32,246 nt of DNA from Vicinamibacteraceae bacterium (GTDB taxonomy: Bacteria > Acidobacteriota > Vicinamibacteria > Marinacidobacterales > Marinacidobacteraceae), in contig JAAXGQ010000143.1 in NCBI GenBank assembly GCA_012271265.1, positions 3,437-35,682 of the forward strand, written 5' to 3'. The translations under genes and the position numbers were made by a program. The notes beneath the pieces are model-generated. The model was not told the origin of the DNA. It was given only the letters and a program-made list of their open reading frames with translations, and did not search any database. Below, one piece after another: positions 22,309-29,979 of the stretch. The stretch's first letter is position 1; each line of letters opens with the position of its first letter.

Positions 22309-23871
22309 GTGTCCCGGAAGTGGTCCTTCTATGGACGAAGTGAGGAACTGGGTGCGCTCCTGGAACACTTGCGGAGCCGGAAGTGGTTCTTCGGGACGAT
22401 CCGCGGCCGGCGGCGGATCGGCAAGACCGCGCTCGTCCAGCAGGCGCTGACCACCCTTGCTGCGGACGAGCCGGGCCCGGCGCGGCGCCTGCTGGTCGAA
22501 CTTCCCGACAGCACTCCCGCGGACCTCGCGACGGTTTTCGGCCAGGCGCTTCGCATGGAGGGACTCGATCAGACGCCCGGAATTCGGCATCCCATCGTGA
22601 ACCTGCCTGAGGTCGCCTGGGCGCTGGGGGCGCTCTGCGCCTCCGGGATCACCGTGCTGCTGGACGAGTTCCAGGTGTGCCACCGCGGCCCGCTGCGGGG
22701 GCTGCCGTCGCTGCTCAAGGCCGAAGTGGATCGGCTCCAGAACCTGAGCGGACCGGGCGGACTCATTCTGCTGGGTTCGGTGCAGTCCGAGATGGAAGCC
22801 CTGCTTTCCGATCGGCAGGCCCCTCTCTTCGGACGCCGCACTTTCGATATTTCCCTCGGCCCCTGGCGGCTCCCGACTCTCTTCGAGGTGGCGGAGGCCC
22901 ACGGCGCCGGAGCGCCGGACCGCATCCTGACCCTGTGGACGCTGTTCGGGGGCGTGCCGAAGTACTGGCGCGACTACGCCGCACTGGAGAAGGACGACAC
23001 GGGCGAAGCATGGATTTCGTGGGCGGCGCGGTTGTGCCAGGGGCTGTTTCTGCGCACCGACTCTCCTCTCCGCGAGGAAGGGACGAGCCTCCACGGCCGC
23101 GAACTGCGCCGGAATCACCTCGCGGTCCTGCGCGCGGTCGCGCGCCTGGGGCCGTGCCCCCACGCGGATCTCCAGACGGCGCTCCCGGGTCTTTCGCTGG
23201 GGCCGTACCTTCGGACGCTCACGCGCGATCTGCGGTTGATCGAAAGGCTGTCCCCGGTCTTCGCCCGGACCGGCCACCACCGCACGCGGTACGTCGTTTC
23301 GGATCCGCTGCTGCTGGCCTGGTTGCGGGTGATGCAGGCGGCGCGTCAGGCGGCGCGCATCCGCTCTGCCGCCTCGGTGGCGAAGTCCCTGGTCGCGCGC
23401 CTCGCCACGCTGGAAGGCCACGCGTTCGAACGGCTGGTGCGAGACGGCGTCGAGGCGAGGTCAAGAGCCGGAATCGGCTTTCGGCTCACCGACCGCGTCC
23501 GCGGCTACTGGAACCGGCCGCGGACTGCGGACGCCTCCATCGAGCTCGATCTGGTGGCCTGGAACGAGGAGGACCGCGTGGTGCGCTTCGGATCGTGCAA
23601 GCGGAATCCCGCGAAACACACCCAGGCAGCGTGCCGGAAATTCCGGGAGCAGGTCGGACGTTTCCTGCGCTCGGCGGGCCGCCGGTTTGCCTCCTGGACG
23701 AACCAGCAGGTGCTCTTCGCCCCGCGCTTTCCCGTGGCGCAGCGTGCCGTGCTCGAAAGCCGCGGCTGGATGTGCCGCGATCTGGCGGACATGCGGCGTG
23801 GACTGGTGGAGGCGAACCGCCGCGGCAGCGGGCCGGGCCGGATATCTGCCAAGGTGACCGGGGACGATTGA
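22309..23871 (+). CDS. AAA ATPase with DUF234-like C-terminal nuclease-fold domain
   Basis: ATPase of 520 residues in the archaeal-type STAND/AAA family (ATPase_2 plus DUF234). Visible: FYGRSEELGALLEHL at the start, Walker A GRRRIGKTAL (33-42), Walker B ITVLLDEFQ (114-122), a sensor-like LLGSVQSEM (155-163), and G-G-V-P-K-Y-W near residue 225. A winged-helix region follows, then a C-terminal restriction-endonuclease-like segment with IELDLVAWN and, later, FGSCKRNPAK, where the canonical Glu of E-x-K is Ser. The start is GTG after a -10-like box. The molecular role of this family is poorly established; members often sit among toxin-antitoxin genes and other mobile or defence cargo, as here. 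Confidence 0.85.
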   Translation: MSRKWSFYGRSEELGALLEHLRSRKWFFGTIRGRRRIGKTALVQQALTTLAADEPGPARRLLVELPDSTPADLATVFGQALRMEGLDQTPGIRHPIVNLPEVAWALGALCASGITVLLDEFQVCHRGPLRGLPSLLKAEVDRLQNLSGPGGLILLGSVQSEMEALLSDRQAPLFGRRTFDISLGPWRLPTLFEVAEAHGAGAPDRILTLWTLFGGVPKYWRDYAALEKDDTGEAWISWAARLCQGLFLRTDSPLREEGTSLHGRELRRNHLAVLRAVARLGPCPHADLQTALPGLSLGPYLRTLTRDLRLIERLSPVFARTGHHRTRYVVSDPLLLAWLRVMQAARQAARIRSAASVAKSLVARLATLEGHAFERLVRDGVEARSRAGIGFRLTDRVRGYWNRPRTADASIELDLVAWNEEDRVVRFGSCKRNPAKHTQAACRKFREQVGRFLRSAGRRFASWTNQQVLFAPRFPVAQRAVLESRGWMCRDLADMRRGLVEANRRGSGPGRISAKVTGDD

Positions 23872-23924
23872 GGGCGCCATCCAGGCCCGAGAGATCCGGG
23901 GTGTAACCGGCGGCTGGTGACGCT

Positions 23925-23939
23925 CCGCCGTCCCGGCGG
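23925..23939. terminator. Small hairpin between convergent genes
   Basis: CCGCCG-TCC-CGGCGG forms a perfect 6-bp stem between the convergent ATPase and M23 peptidase genes. No T tract follows on either strand, so a terminator role is only suggested by position. Confidence 0.25.
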
Positions 23940-23962
23940 TACGTCGAGTTGCCACCTCTGGA

Positions 23963-24012
23963 CGGATCGGCGCCGTCTGATGCTGCTCCCGCGACCTCAA
24001 CGTCCTCGCCTG
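23963..24012 (+). pseudogene. Decayed vapC 5' end (second VapBC remnant)
   Basis: CGGATCGGCGCC, a short spacer, ATGCTGCTCCC and then GACnTCAACGTCC reproduce the spacer and first ~10 codons of the intact vapC (21663-21705). There is a one-base insertion after codon 4 (CCCGCGAC instead of CCCCGAC), which breaks the M-L-L-P-D-L-N-V-L frame. The fragment runs into the 3' end of the minus-strand M23 gene, whose stop codon (23997-23999) lies inside it. Confidence 0.65.
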
Positions 24013-24977
24013 CTCGCCTCGCCCGGGACGGGCGGTCCTGCGTCGGGCGGCGCCCGGAGGTGCTGGACCCGGTCGCCGGTGAAGGTGACCTCGTCGCCGT
24101 CGATCTCGACACCGCCCCGAGGCATCGCCGGCCCATCGTGGCCCCGGAAGTAGAGAGGCAGGCCCTCTGCGAAGTTGATCGGGTACTCCTTCGGGTCCTG
24201 GCGCTGGTGGTGGATGTGGATGTGGGGTTCGCTGGTGTTTCCGGAGTTCCCGCAGGCGCCGAGGGGGTTGCCCTCGTTCACGAAATCCCCCTCCTCGACG
24301 AGAACGCTTCCCGGCGCGAGGTGCGCGAGGACGAGGAAGGTGCCGGTCTCGAGTTCGAGAACCACGGTGTTTCCGGTGGGGTTCGCCAGGTCGGCCGAGG
24401 GAGTTCCCGGGAGGTGGTCGGGGGCGCCGTCGGTCGCGTGGTGGACCCGCCCGCTCGCCGGGGCGACGACCGGCGTGCCGTAGCAGCCGTAGTCCTCGAG
24501 GTTCGTCGATCCGTGGCCGGCCGGCTCGACCAGGAAGTCATAGGCCCAACGCTGGTCGGGGGTGAAGGCGTGGTAGTTGGTCTCCAGGGTGTCGCCGCCC
24601 CACGCGACGAGCAGGAGCTCGTTCGAGGGCAGTCGGACCGTCGCCGCCGGCTCCTGGGTATCGAGGTCGTAGGGAAAGGGACGGGCGAGGACGCCGAAGC
24701 CCCAAAGGGCCGGCCAGAGCGCGACCAGAGTCAAAGCGGCGGTCGCCTGCATCGGTCGGCTGAAATAGCGCTTGCGCACCAGGTGAACGAACAGCACCAC
24801 CAGGATGACCGGGCCGAGCAACTGACCAACGGAGATGAGCGCGTACCAGCCGATCACCGCCCCGAGGCCGCCGGAGAAGTGGAGCACCCACGCCGGCGGG
24901 AGGGTGAGGAGCAGAAACCCCGGCGGAATCCAGCGGAGGATCGCTCGCACACGCGTGCGGCCGCCGTCCGCAGTCAT
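23997..24977 (-). CDS. Membrane-anchored M23/LytM-family metallopeptidase
   Basis: Protein of 326 residues with about three hydrophobic helices in the first ~100 residues, then a periplasmic or extracytoplasmic lysostaphin-like domain. Metal-site elements: Y-H-A-F-x-x-D-Q-R-W-A-Y-D-F (Asp near residue 144) and PHIHIH (HxH near residues 251-255). G-T-P-V-V-A-P-A-S-G-R-V and G-N-x-G-N-S-G-N-T-S-E-P-type loops are typical of the fold. In classical enzymes the first metal ligand is the His of HxGxD; here the -4 position is Arg, so catalysis is not certain. It is last in the peptide-utilisation cluster, 17 nt after the M1 gene. The last ~8 residues overlap the decayed vapC fragment, so the C-terminus may have been remodelled. 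Confidence 0.85.
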   Translation of the reverse strand: MTADGGRTRVRAILRWIPPGFLLLTLPPAWVLHFSGGLGAVIGWYALISVGQLLGPVILVVLFVHLVRKRYFSRPMQATAALTLVALWPALWGFGVLARPFPYDLDTQEPAATVRLPSNELLLVAWGGDTLETNYHAFTPDQRWAYDFLVEPAGHGSTNLEDYGCYGTPVVAPASGRVHHATDGAPDHLPGTPSADLANPTGNTVVLELETGTFLVLAHLAPGSVLVEEGDFVNEGNPLGACGNSGNTSEPHIHIHHQRQDPKEYPINFAEGLPLYFRGHDGPAMPRGGVEIDGDEVTFTGDRVQHLRAPPDAGPPVPGEASRRGR

Positions 24978-24994
24978 CGCGGGCCGCGCGTCGT

Positions 24995-27199
24995 CTACTC
25001 GGGGGAAGGGGTGGCGGCGCGGCGAAGGATGTCCCGGGGCGACCGCGAGCTCCGCGCCTCTTCCAGCGCCGGGCCGGCGGCAGGGTCGCCGGCGGCAAGC
25101 AGAGCGGCGACGGCGGCGGCCTGGACCCGGTAGCTGGAGTCGTTCCGGAAACGCTCCACCAGGAACACGGTGTCGGCCGCGGTTCCCAACCGGGTGATCG
25201 CCGCCGTCCGCACGGCGGAACGTTGGTCTTCCCCGCCCACGTGGCGCAGCACCGCCGCGTCTTCGGGGCGGGACGGCTCAAGTCCGCCGACAGCCGCTTC
25301 GCGGACCGCCCAGAACGGATCGTTCGCCGCCGCGGCGCGGAGGAGCGTGCGCGCCTCCACCGTCCCCAGCCTGCCCAGCGCCACCGCCGCCCGGCGGCGG
25401 CCCGCGGCGTCGTCGGCGTCGAGCTGGAGAGCCCATTCCTCGAAGCTCTTGTCGATCCGCAGCTCGGCAAGGAGCACGTCGTCGGCGTCGAAGCGGACGA
25501 AGCGCGGCTCTTCGTCGCTGGGGAAGCGGACGGTCTGCTCGCGGCCCTCGAGCACGAAGGGATGGCGGGCGGCGGCGCCCGGGGTGAAGAGCCGCGCCGC
25601 CAGCGGGGCGCGGTAGGCGGCCGGAACCTCGCCCATGCTGGCCTCCGGGGTCTGGACCTGGCGGATCTCCATGACCACCTCGCTCGCCGCCTCGTCCCAC
25701 CCGGTCGCGATCTCCAGGATCGGATGGCCGGGACGGCGGAGCCACTGGTCCACGAACCAGCCGATCTCGACGCCGGGGATCTCGGCGAAAGAGGCGATGA
25801 AATCATCGGCGTCAACAGGCTGGAAGGCGTGCTGCTCCAGGAAATGACGGAGCCCCTCGTGGAACGCCTCGGGTCCGACGATGCTGCGCAGCAGATGGAG
25901 CAGCGCCGCGCCCTTCGGGTAGGTGTGGGCATCGAAGTTGTCGTTCGGGCGGCGCCACCGGTTCGTCACCACCGGCCGCAGGACCGTGCGCGACTGGTTG
26001 AAGTAGGACTGGCGCTTCCGCCGCATGTTCTCCCCGGCCTCGTCGGGGCCGAGCTCCTCGGCGTGCCAGCGGTACTCGGACCAAGTGGCGAAGCTTTCGC
26101 TGAGCCAGGTCTCGCCCCAGTCACGGTAGGAGATCAGGTTGCCCCACCAATGGTGGGCCGCCTCGTGGGCGACCAGACCGTGGCTGGGAAAGTCCTGCTC
26201 GGCCCGTTCGTCGTGGATCGTGCTCTGCCCGAGCACCGTGGCCGTGGTGCTCTCGGCGCCGCCGCCGATCCCCGGAATCGTGATCTGGTCGTACTTGTTC
26301 CACGGGTAGGGGACCCCGTACTCCTCCTCGAAGAAGGCCAGCATCGCCGGAGTCTTGTGGAAGCTGCGGGGGGCGTCGGGAACCGCGTGCGGATACACCC
26401 AGTAGTTCACCGGGATGTCCCCGTGGAAGTCTTCCAGGACTTCGTAGGGCCCGGCGACGAGGACCGAGAGGTAGGTCGGGTGGGGCTCGTCCAGCCGCCA
26501 GTGGTGCGTGCGGGTCCCCGGCCGGCCGCCCTCGGCGATTCCGATGAGCTCGCCGTTCGAGAGGACCCTCCAGTCCTCCCGCACCGTCGCCAGCACCTCC
26601 AGGGTGGCCCGGTCGGCGGGGTGATCCACCGACGGATACCAGTGGCGCGCTCCTTCGGGGAAGGAGAGCGTGTTAATGAGCTGGGGGTTCCCGTCTTCCT
26701 CGCCCTCTGCCTTGAAGTCGATCCCGAGGTCGTAACTGGCGGGCATGCCGTACCGGGTGGAGTCCACTTCGATCCCTGACCCCTCGTAGGCGATCTCCAG
26801 CGTGATCCTCTCGCCGGCGGCGAGCGGCGCGGCGAGGCGGATGTCGAGCACCCCGCCCATGTGAGTGAAATCCAGGTCCGCGCCGGCGGCGCGGACGGCG
26901 GTCACCTGGAAGGTCTCGGCGTCGAGCGCGACGGCGGTGATGGCTTCCTCTGCCTCGAGCTGGACCTCGGCGAGCCCGTCGAGGGACCGGTCGGTCTCGT
27001 CGAGGTCGAGCTGGACCCGGTAGTGAAGGACGTCGAACGGCTCTTCCCGGAGTTCCTGCACCGGCCAGGCGGACCGATCCTCCAGGACCGGACCGGCATC
27101 GCCGGCTCCCGGCGTTTCGCCGCCGCAGGCGAGGAGGCCGAAGGCAAGCGCGGGGGCCAGGGCCACGGCGGGCCAGGTCGGGCGAAGATCGCGTTTCAT
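24995..27199 (-). CDS. M1-family aminopeptidase lipoprotein with C-terminal HEAT repeats
   Basis: Zinc aminopeptidase of 734 residues. The signal peptide ends with lipobox LLAC, so it is anchored to a membrane outside the cytoplasm. An N-terminal beta domain (about 45-240) is followed by the catalytic domain with GGGAES near 310-315 (the exopeptidase GxMEN motif with Met-Glu-Asn changed to Ala-Glu-Ser, glutamate kept). The zinc site is HEAAHHWWGN near 341-350, with a third ligand in E-T-W-L-S-E-S-F-A, and D-A-H-T-Y-P-K-G-A supplies the usual region around the catalytic tyrosine. The last ~140 residues are helical, Ala/Arg-rich HEAT-like repeats. The start overlaps the TonB-receptor stop by 4 nt (ATGA), suggesting coupled production of importer and peptidase. 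Confidence 0.93.
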   Translation of the reverse strand: MKRDLRPTWPAVALAPALAFGLLACGGETPGAGDAGPVLEDRSAWPVQELREEPFDVLHYRVQLDLDETDRSLDGLAEVQLEAEEAITAVALDAETFQVTAVRAAGADLDFTHMGGVLDIRLAAPLAAGERITLEIAYEGSGIEVDSTRYGMPASYDLGIDFKAEGEEDGNPQLINTLSFPEGARHWYPSVDHPADRATLEVLATVREDWRVLSNGELIGIAEGGRPGTRTHHWRLDEPHPTYLSVLVAGPYEVLEDFHGDIPVNYWVYPHAVPDAPRSFHKTPAMLAFFEEEYGVPYPWNKYDQITIPGIGGGAESTTATVLGQSTIHDERAEQDFPSHGLVAHEAAHHWWGNLISYRDWGETWLSESFATWSEYRWHAEELGPDEAGENMRRKRQSYFNQSRTVLRPVVTNRWRRPNDNFDAHTYPKGAALLHLLRSIVGPEAFHEGLRHFLEQHAFQPVDADDFIASFAEIPGVEIGWFVDQWLRRPGHPILEIATGWDEAASEVVMEIRQVQTPEASMGEVPAAYRAPLAARLFTPGAAARHPFVLEGREQTVRFPSDEEPRFVRFDADDVLLAELRIDKSFEEWALQLDADDAAGRRRAAVALGRLGTVEARTLLRAAAANDPFWAVREAAVGGLEPSRPEDAAVLRHVGGEDQRSAVRTAAITRLGTAADTVFLVERFRNDSSYRVQAAAVAALLAAGDPAAGPALEEARSSRSPRDILRRAATPSPE

Positions 27200-29157
27200 C
27201 GGGAGAGATCCAGGTCGAGGCCGACGTGGAGGGCCCGGGGAGTTCCGAGCGTCTCGATCGGGGTGCGGGCCGAGACGATCTCGGCGTCGAGCAGGTTTTC
27301 GCCGGCCACGAAGATGGCCACCTGGTCGGAAACGGCGCGGGAAACGCGCAGCCCCACGGCCGCGAAGCCGGCCATCGGCAGCTCGTTCCGGTCGTCCTCG
27401 AATTGCTCGCTCATGAAGCGGACATCGGCCCGCACGGTGACCGGCCCGTTCCAGAGCAGCCCGGCCGACCCCTGGTGGAGCGGGACCTGGGGCAGCCTGA
27501 GGCCGGTCGCCCCGACCTCGGTCTGGCTGAACAGGTAGGCGAAGAAGAGTTCGATGTCGTTCCCGGGAACCAGGTAGGCCTCCGCCTCGATGCCTCGGGC
27601 GGTCGCCGGGCCGATGTTCTGACGCTGGCGGAACACCCCCTCTTCATTCACTTCGAGGGTGACGTTGCCCACCGGGTTGCGCAGCGAGTTCCACCAGCCG
27701 TTCAGCCGCACCAGCACCGTTGTCGAGGGAACGAGGTCGACTCCCGCCTCGCCGCCGTAGATGGCCTCCTCGTCGAGCTCGTCGTTGGCGGAGGTGCGGA
27801 CGTTGCCGACCCGGAAGGGGCGATAGAGCTCGTTCAGGGACGGGGCCCGGAATCCCCGGTAGGCCGAGGCCCGGAGCGTCGCGCCCGGACTGAGGTGGTA
27901 GCGGAGACCGACGCGGGGATTCACGGTGGCCTGCGTCCCGGCGTTCTCCCAGAGGTCGACGCGGCCGTCGGCGAGCAGTTCGAGCCCCCGGGAGAGCTCC
28001 GTCCGCTTCTGGAGAAAGGCGCCAAGCCGGTTCTGGGTGTGGTCTCCCCAGGAAGAGCGGATCCAGTCGGCCCCCGCCTGGAAGCCCGAGCCCAGCCGGG
28101 TGGAGAAGAGGCCCCCCACGCCCGAGTACTCGTACATCTGCTGCGAGGTCGGGATCTCGGCGTCGCGGCCGGGGAGGATCCGGGAGAAGTCGCTGTTCAA
28201 GCGCGAGCTCTGCCCGAACATCCGCAGGTCCCAGCGGTCCCGGGTGACCCCGCCCTCGGCGAACACCAGCCGTGAATCGTTCACCTGGGTCGGGGTGCCG
28301 TTGCGGCGGGCCTCACGGTAGTAGTTGACGGAGACGTGGAACGGGCCGGAGTTGGCGCGCCCGATCATCGAATCGAAGTCCACGCCGGCCGGCTCATCCA
28401 CGCCCCCCCGCTCGGTTTCCCGGATCCGGTGGTAGCCCTCGCTCCGGAACATCCGGGCGGCGCCGACGACCGAGATGTTTCCCACTTCGTGGGCCCCCAC
28501 CACCTCGCCGTCGCGGACTCCCATGTCCCCGAGGCGTCCCCGGAGCCGCAGCAGCCCCGGCTCCGGCTGGCGCGAGAGCATCTGAATGGTCCCGCCGAGC
28601 GCCGAGCTTCCGTAGAGCGGGCTCGAGGCTCCCCGGGCGACCTCCACCCGATCGAGGAACAGGGTGGGGATGCGGTTCCAGTAGACCCAGTTCCCGAAGG
28701 GGTCGTTCAGTGGCAGACCGTCCCAGAGCACCAGGGTCCGGCTGGCCCCGCTCGGTCCGATGCCGCGGAGGGACACGCCCGTCGTGGTGGGGTGGGAGAT
28801 GAGGCTGGTGTTGCGCCGGAAGAGGCCGAATCCGGGGATCCGTCCGAGCGCCTCGTCCACCAGCGTCGCGGAAGACCCCGCGAGATCCGATCCGTCGAAA
28901 GCGGTCACGAGCGCGATCGAGTCCACGAGCGCTTCCTCGCCCCGGCTCGCGGTCACCACGACCGTTTCCCGGTGCCGCGGCGCGCCCTCCTCGCTCCCCT
29001 GGCGCTCCGCCTGTTCCTCAGCGGCCGCCTGTTCCGCGGAAGGTGGGTTGGCCGGCGCCGGGTCGCGTTCCCCGGACGCCGCGAAGGAAAGAGAGGGGAT
29101 CAGCAGCGCCGCAGCCAGCCACGGAACCGGGAAGAGCCGTCGGGAGGTTGGACGCAT
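27196..29157 (-). CDS. TonB-dependent outer-membrane receptor
   Basis: Outer-membrane active importer of 653 residues. It has a signal peptide ending near residue 26, an acidic Ala/Glu-rich linker, a TonB-box-like ETVVVTAS (64-71), a plug domain with L-x-x-I-P-G-F, V-S-L-R-G-I-G-P-S-G-A-S-R-T-L-V-L-W-D-G and L-Y-G-S-S-A-L-G-G-T-I (about 75-190), and a beta-barrel to the C-terminus. Its size resembles siderophore/vitamin-type receptors rather than the larger SusC type. There is no cobalamin or other riboswitch: the upstream gene ends only 54 nt away. Because it is embedded among peptidases, short peptides or amino-acid conjugates are the more likely substrate than iron, but this is inferred from context. 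Confidence 0.92.
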   Translation of the reverse strand: MRPTSRRLFPVPWLAAALLIPSLSFAASGERDPAPANPPSAEQAAAEEQAERQGSEEGAPRHRETVVVTASRGEEALVDSIALVTAFDGSDLAGSSATLVDEALGRIPGFGLFRRNTSLISHPTTTGVSLRGIGPSGASRTLVLWDGLPLNDPFGNWVYWNRIPTLFLDRVEVARGASSPLYGSSALGGTIQMLSRQPEPGLLRLRGRLGDMGVRDGEVVGAHEVGNISVVGAARMFRSEGYHRIRETERGGVDEPAGVDFDSMIGRANSGPFHVSVNYYREARRNGTPTQVNDSRLVFAEGGVTRDRWDLRMFGQSSRLNSDFSRILPGRDAEIPTSQQMYEYSGVGGLFSTRLGSGFQAGADWIRSSWGDHTQNRLGAFLQKRTELSRGLELLADGRVDLWENAGTQATVNPRVGLRYHLSPGATLRASAYRGFRAPSLNELYRPFRVGNVRTSANDELDEEAIYGGEAGVDLVPSTTVLVRLNGWWNSLRNPVGNVTLEVNEEGVFRQRQNIGPATARGIEAEAYLVPGNDIELFFAYLFSQTEVGATGLRLPQVPLHQGSAGLLWNGPVTVRADVRFMSEQFEDDRNELPMAGFAAVGLRVSRAVSDQVAIFVAGENLLDAEIVSARTPIETLGTPRALHVGLDLDLSR

Positions 29158-29211
29158 GCCGCGGCAAGGATACCGAGCAGGGGACCCGGGCAGACCGCCT
29201 CTCTCCGGCGC

Positions 29212-29970
29212 TCAGCGCCGGAGGACGAAGCGGCGCACGAAGCGGCGGAAAAGGGCGTCGACCGGGCCGGTGGGGGGCAGGGAACGGCGCCAGGCGCCGA
29301 GCTCGGTGAAGCCGGTGAGCTCGAGGTACTCGGGGTACTGGGCCACCCGATCCACCAGCCCGTCCCGGTCCACCTCGGGGTGGAACTGGGTGGCGTAGAT
29401 CGGCTTGCCGCGGAAGCGGAACGCCTCGTTCGCGATCGTGTCGCTGGAGGCCAGCCGCACCGCGTCCCGGGGCAGGTCGGTCACGATGTCCTCGTGGCCG
29501 ATGACGACGGAGAAAGGGCTCCCGAGCGGCCCGAAAACAGGGTCCCGCCGCCCCTCGGCGGTGAGATGGAGGGGGATGATCCCGATCTCGCCGCGCGCCC
29601 GATCGGTGACGACGCGGCCGCCGAGCGCCGCCGCCAACGCCTGGAACCCCCAACAGGACGCGAACGTCGGAATCGCCTCGGCGTGGAGCGTCCGCATGGT
29701 GTCCAGGGCGTCGGCGAGCCAGGGGCCGCCGCGGACCACGGAGTGGTCGCCGCTGCCGCCCACCAGGGCGGCGTCGAACTGGCCGAGGCGCCTCGGCGAG
29801 GGACGGCCGCCGAGCAGGTCGAACGTGACGAGAGCTTCTTCGGGGGCCCTGAGCGCCCGTTGGAAACAGGTCCGCTCGCGCTCCGCCATCGGATCCCCCG
29901 GCTCCCGCACCTGGAGCAGCAGGAACCGGGGCCGGGCCTCCCGGAACGACGCGCCGGGTCGGGTCGGCAC
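29212..29970 (-). CDS. Class I glutamine amidotransferase (GMP-synthase-like, stand-alone)
   Basis: Cytoplasmic class I GATase domain protein of 252 residues. The triad is visible: Cys106 in ASCWGFQ, His197 and Glu199 in ATQFHPEV. It resembles the stand-alone GuaA-like GATases often annotated next to amino-acid or peptide genes; some members hydrolyse gamma-glutamyl compounds rather than feed ammonia to a synthase. GTG start at 29970, 9 nt after the amidohydrolase stop. No synthase subunit is adjacent. The last ~20 residues are strongly basic. Confidence 0.88.
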   Translation of the reverse strand: MPTRPGASFREARPRFLLLQVREPGDPMAERERTCFQRALRAPEEALVTFDLLGGRPSPRRLGQFDAALVGGSGDHSVVRGGPWLADALDTMRTLHAEAIPTFASCWGFQALAAALGGRVVTDRARGEIGIIPLHLTAEGRRDPVFGPLGSPFSVVIGHEDIVTDLPRDAVRLASSDTIANEAFRFRGKPIYATQFHPEVDRDGLVDRVAQYPEYLELTGFTELGAWRRSLPPTGPVDALFRRFVRRFVLRR

Positions 29971-29979
29971 GCGCGCGGG

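Noticed and set aside
29158-29211. Cobalamin or other riboswitch in front of the TonB receptor
   Set aside because: The spacer is only 54 nt and shows no conserved riboswitch core.
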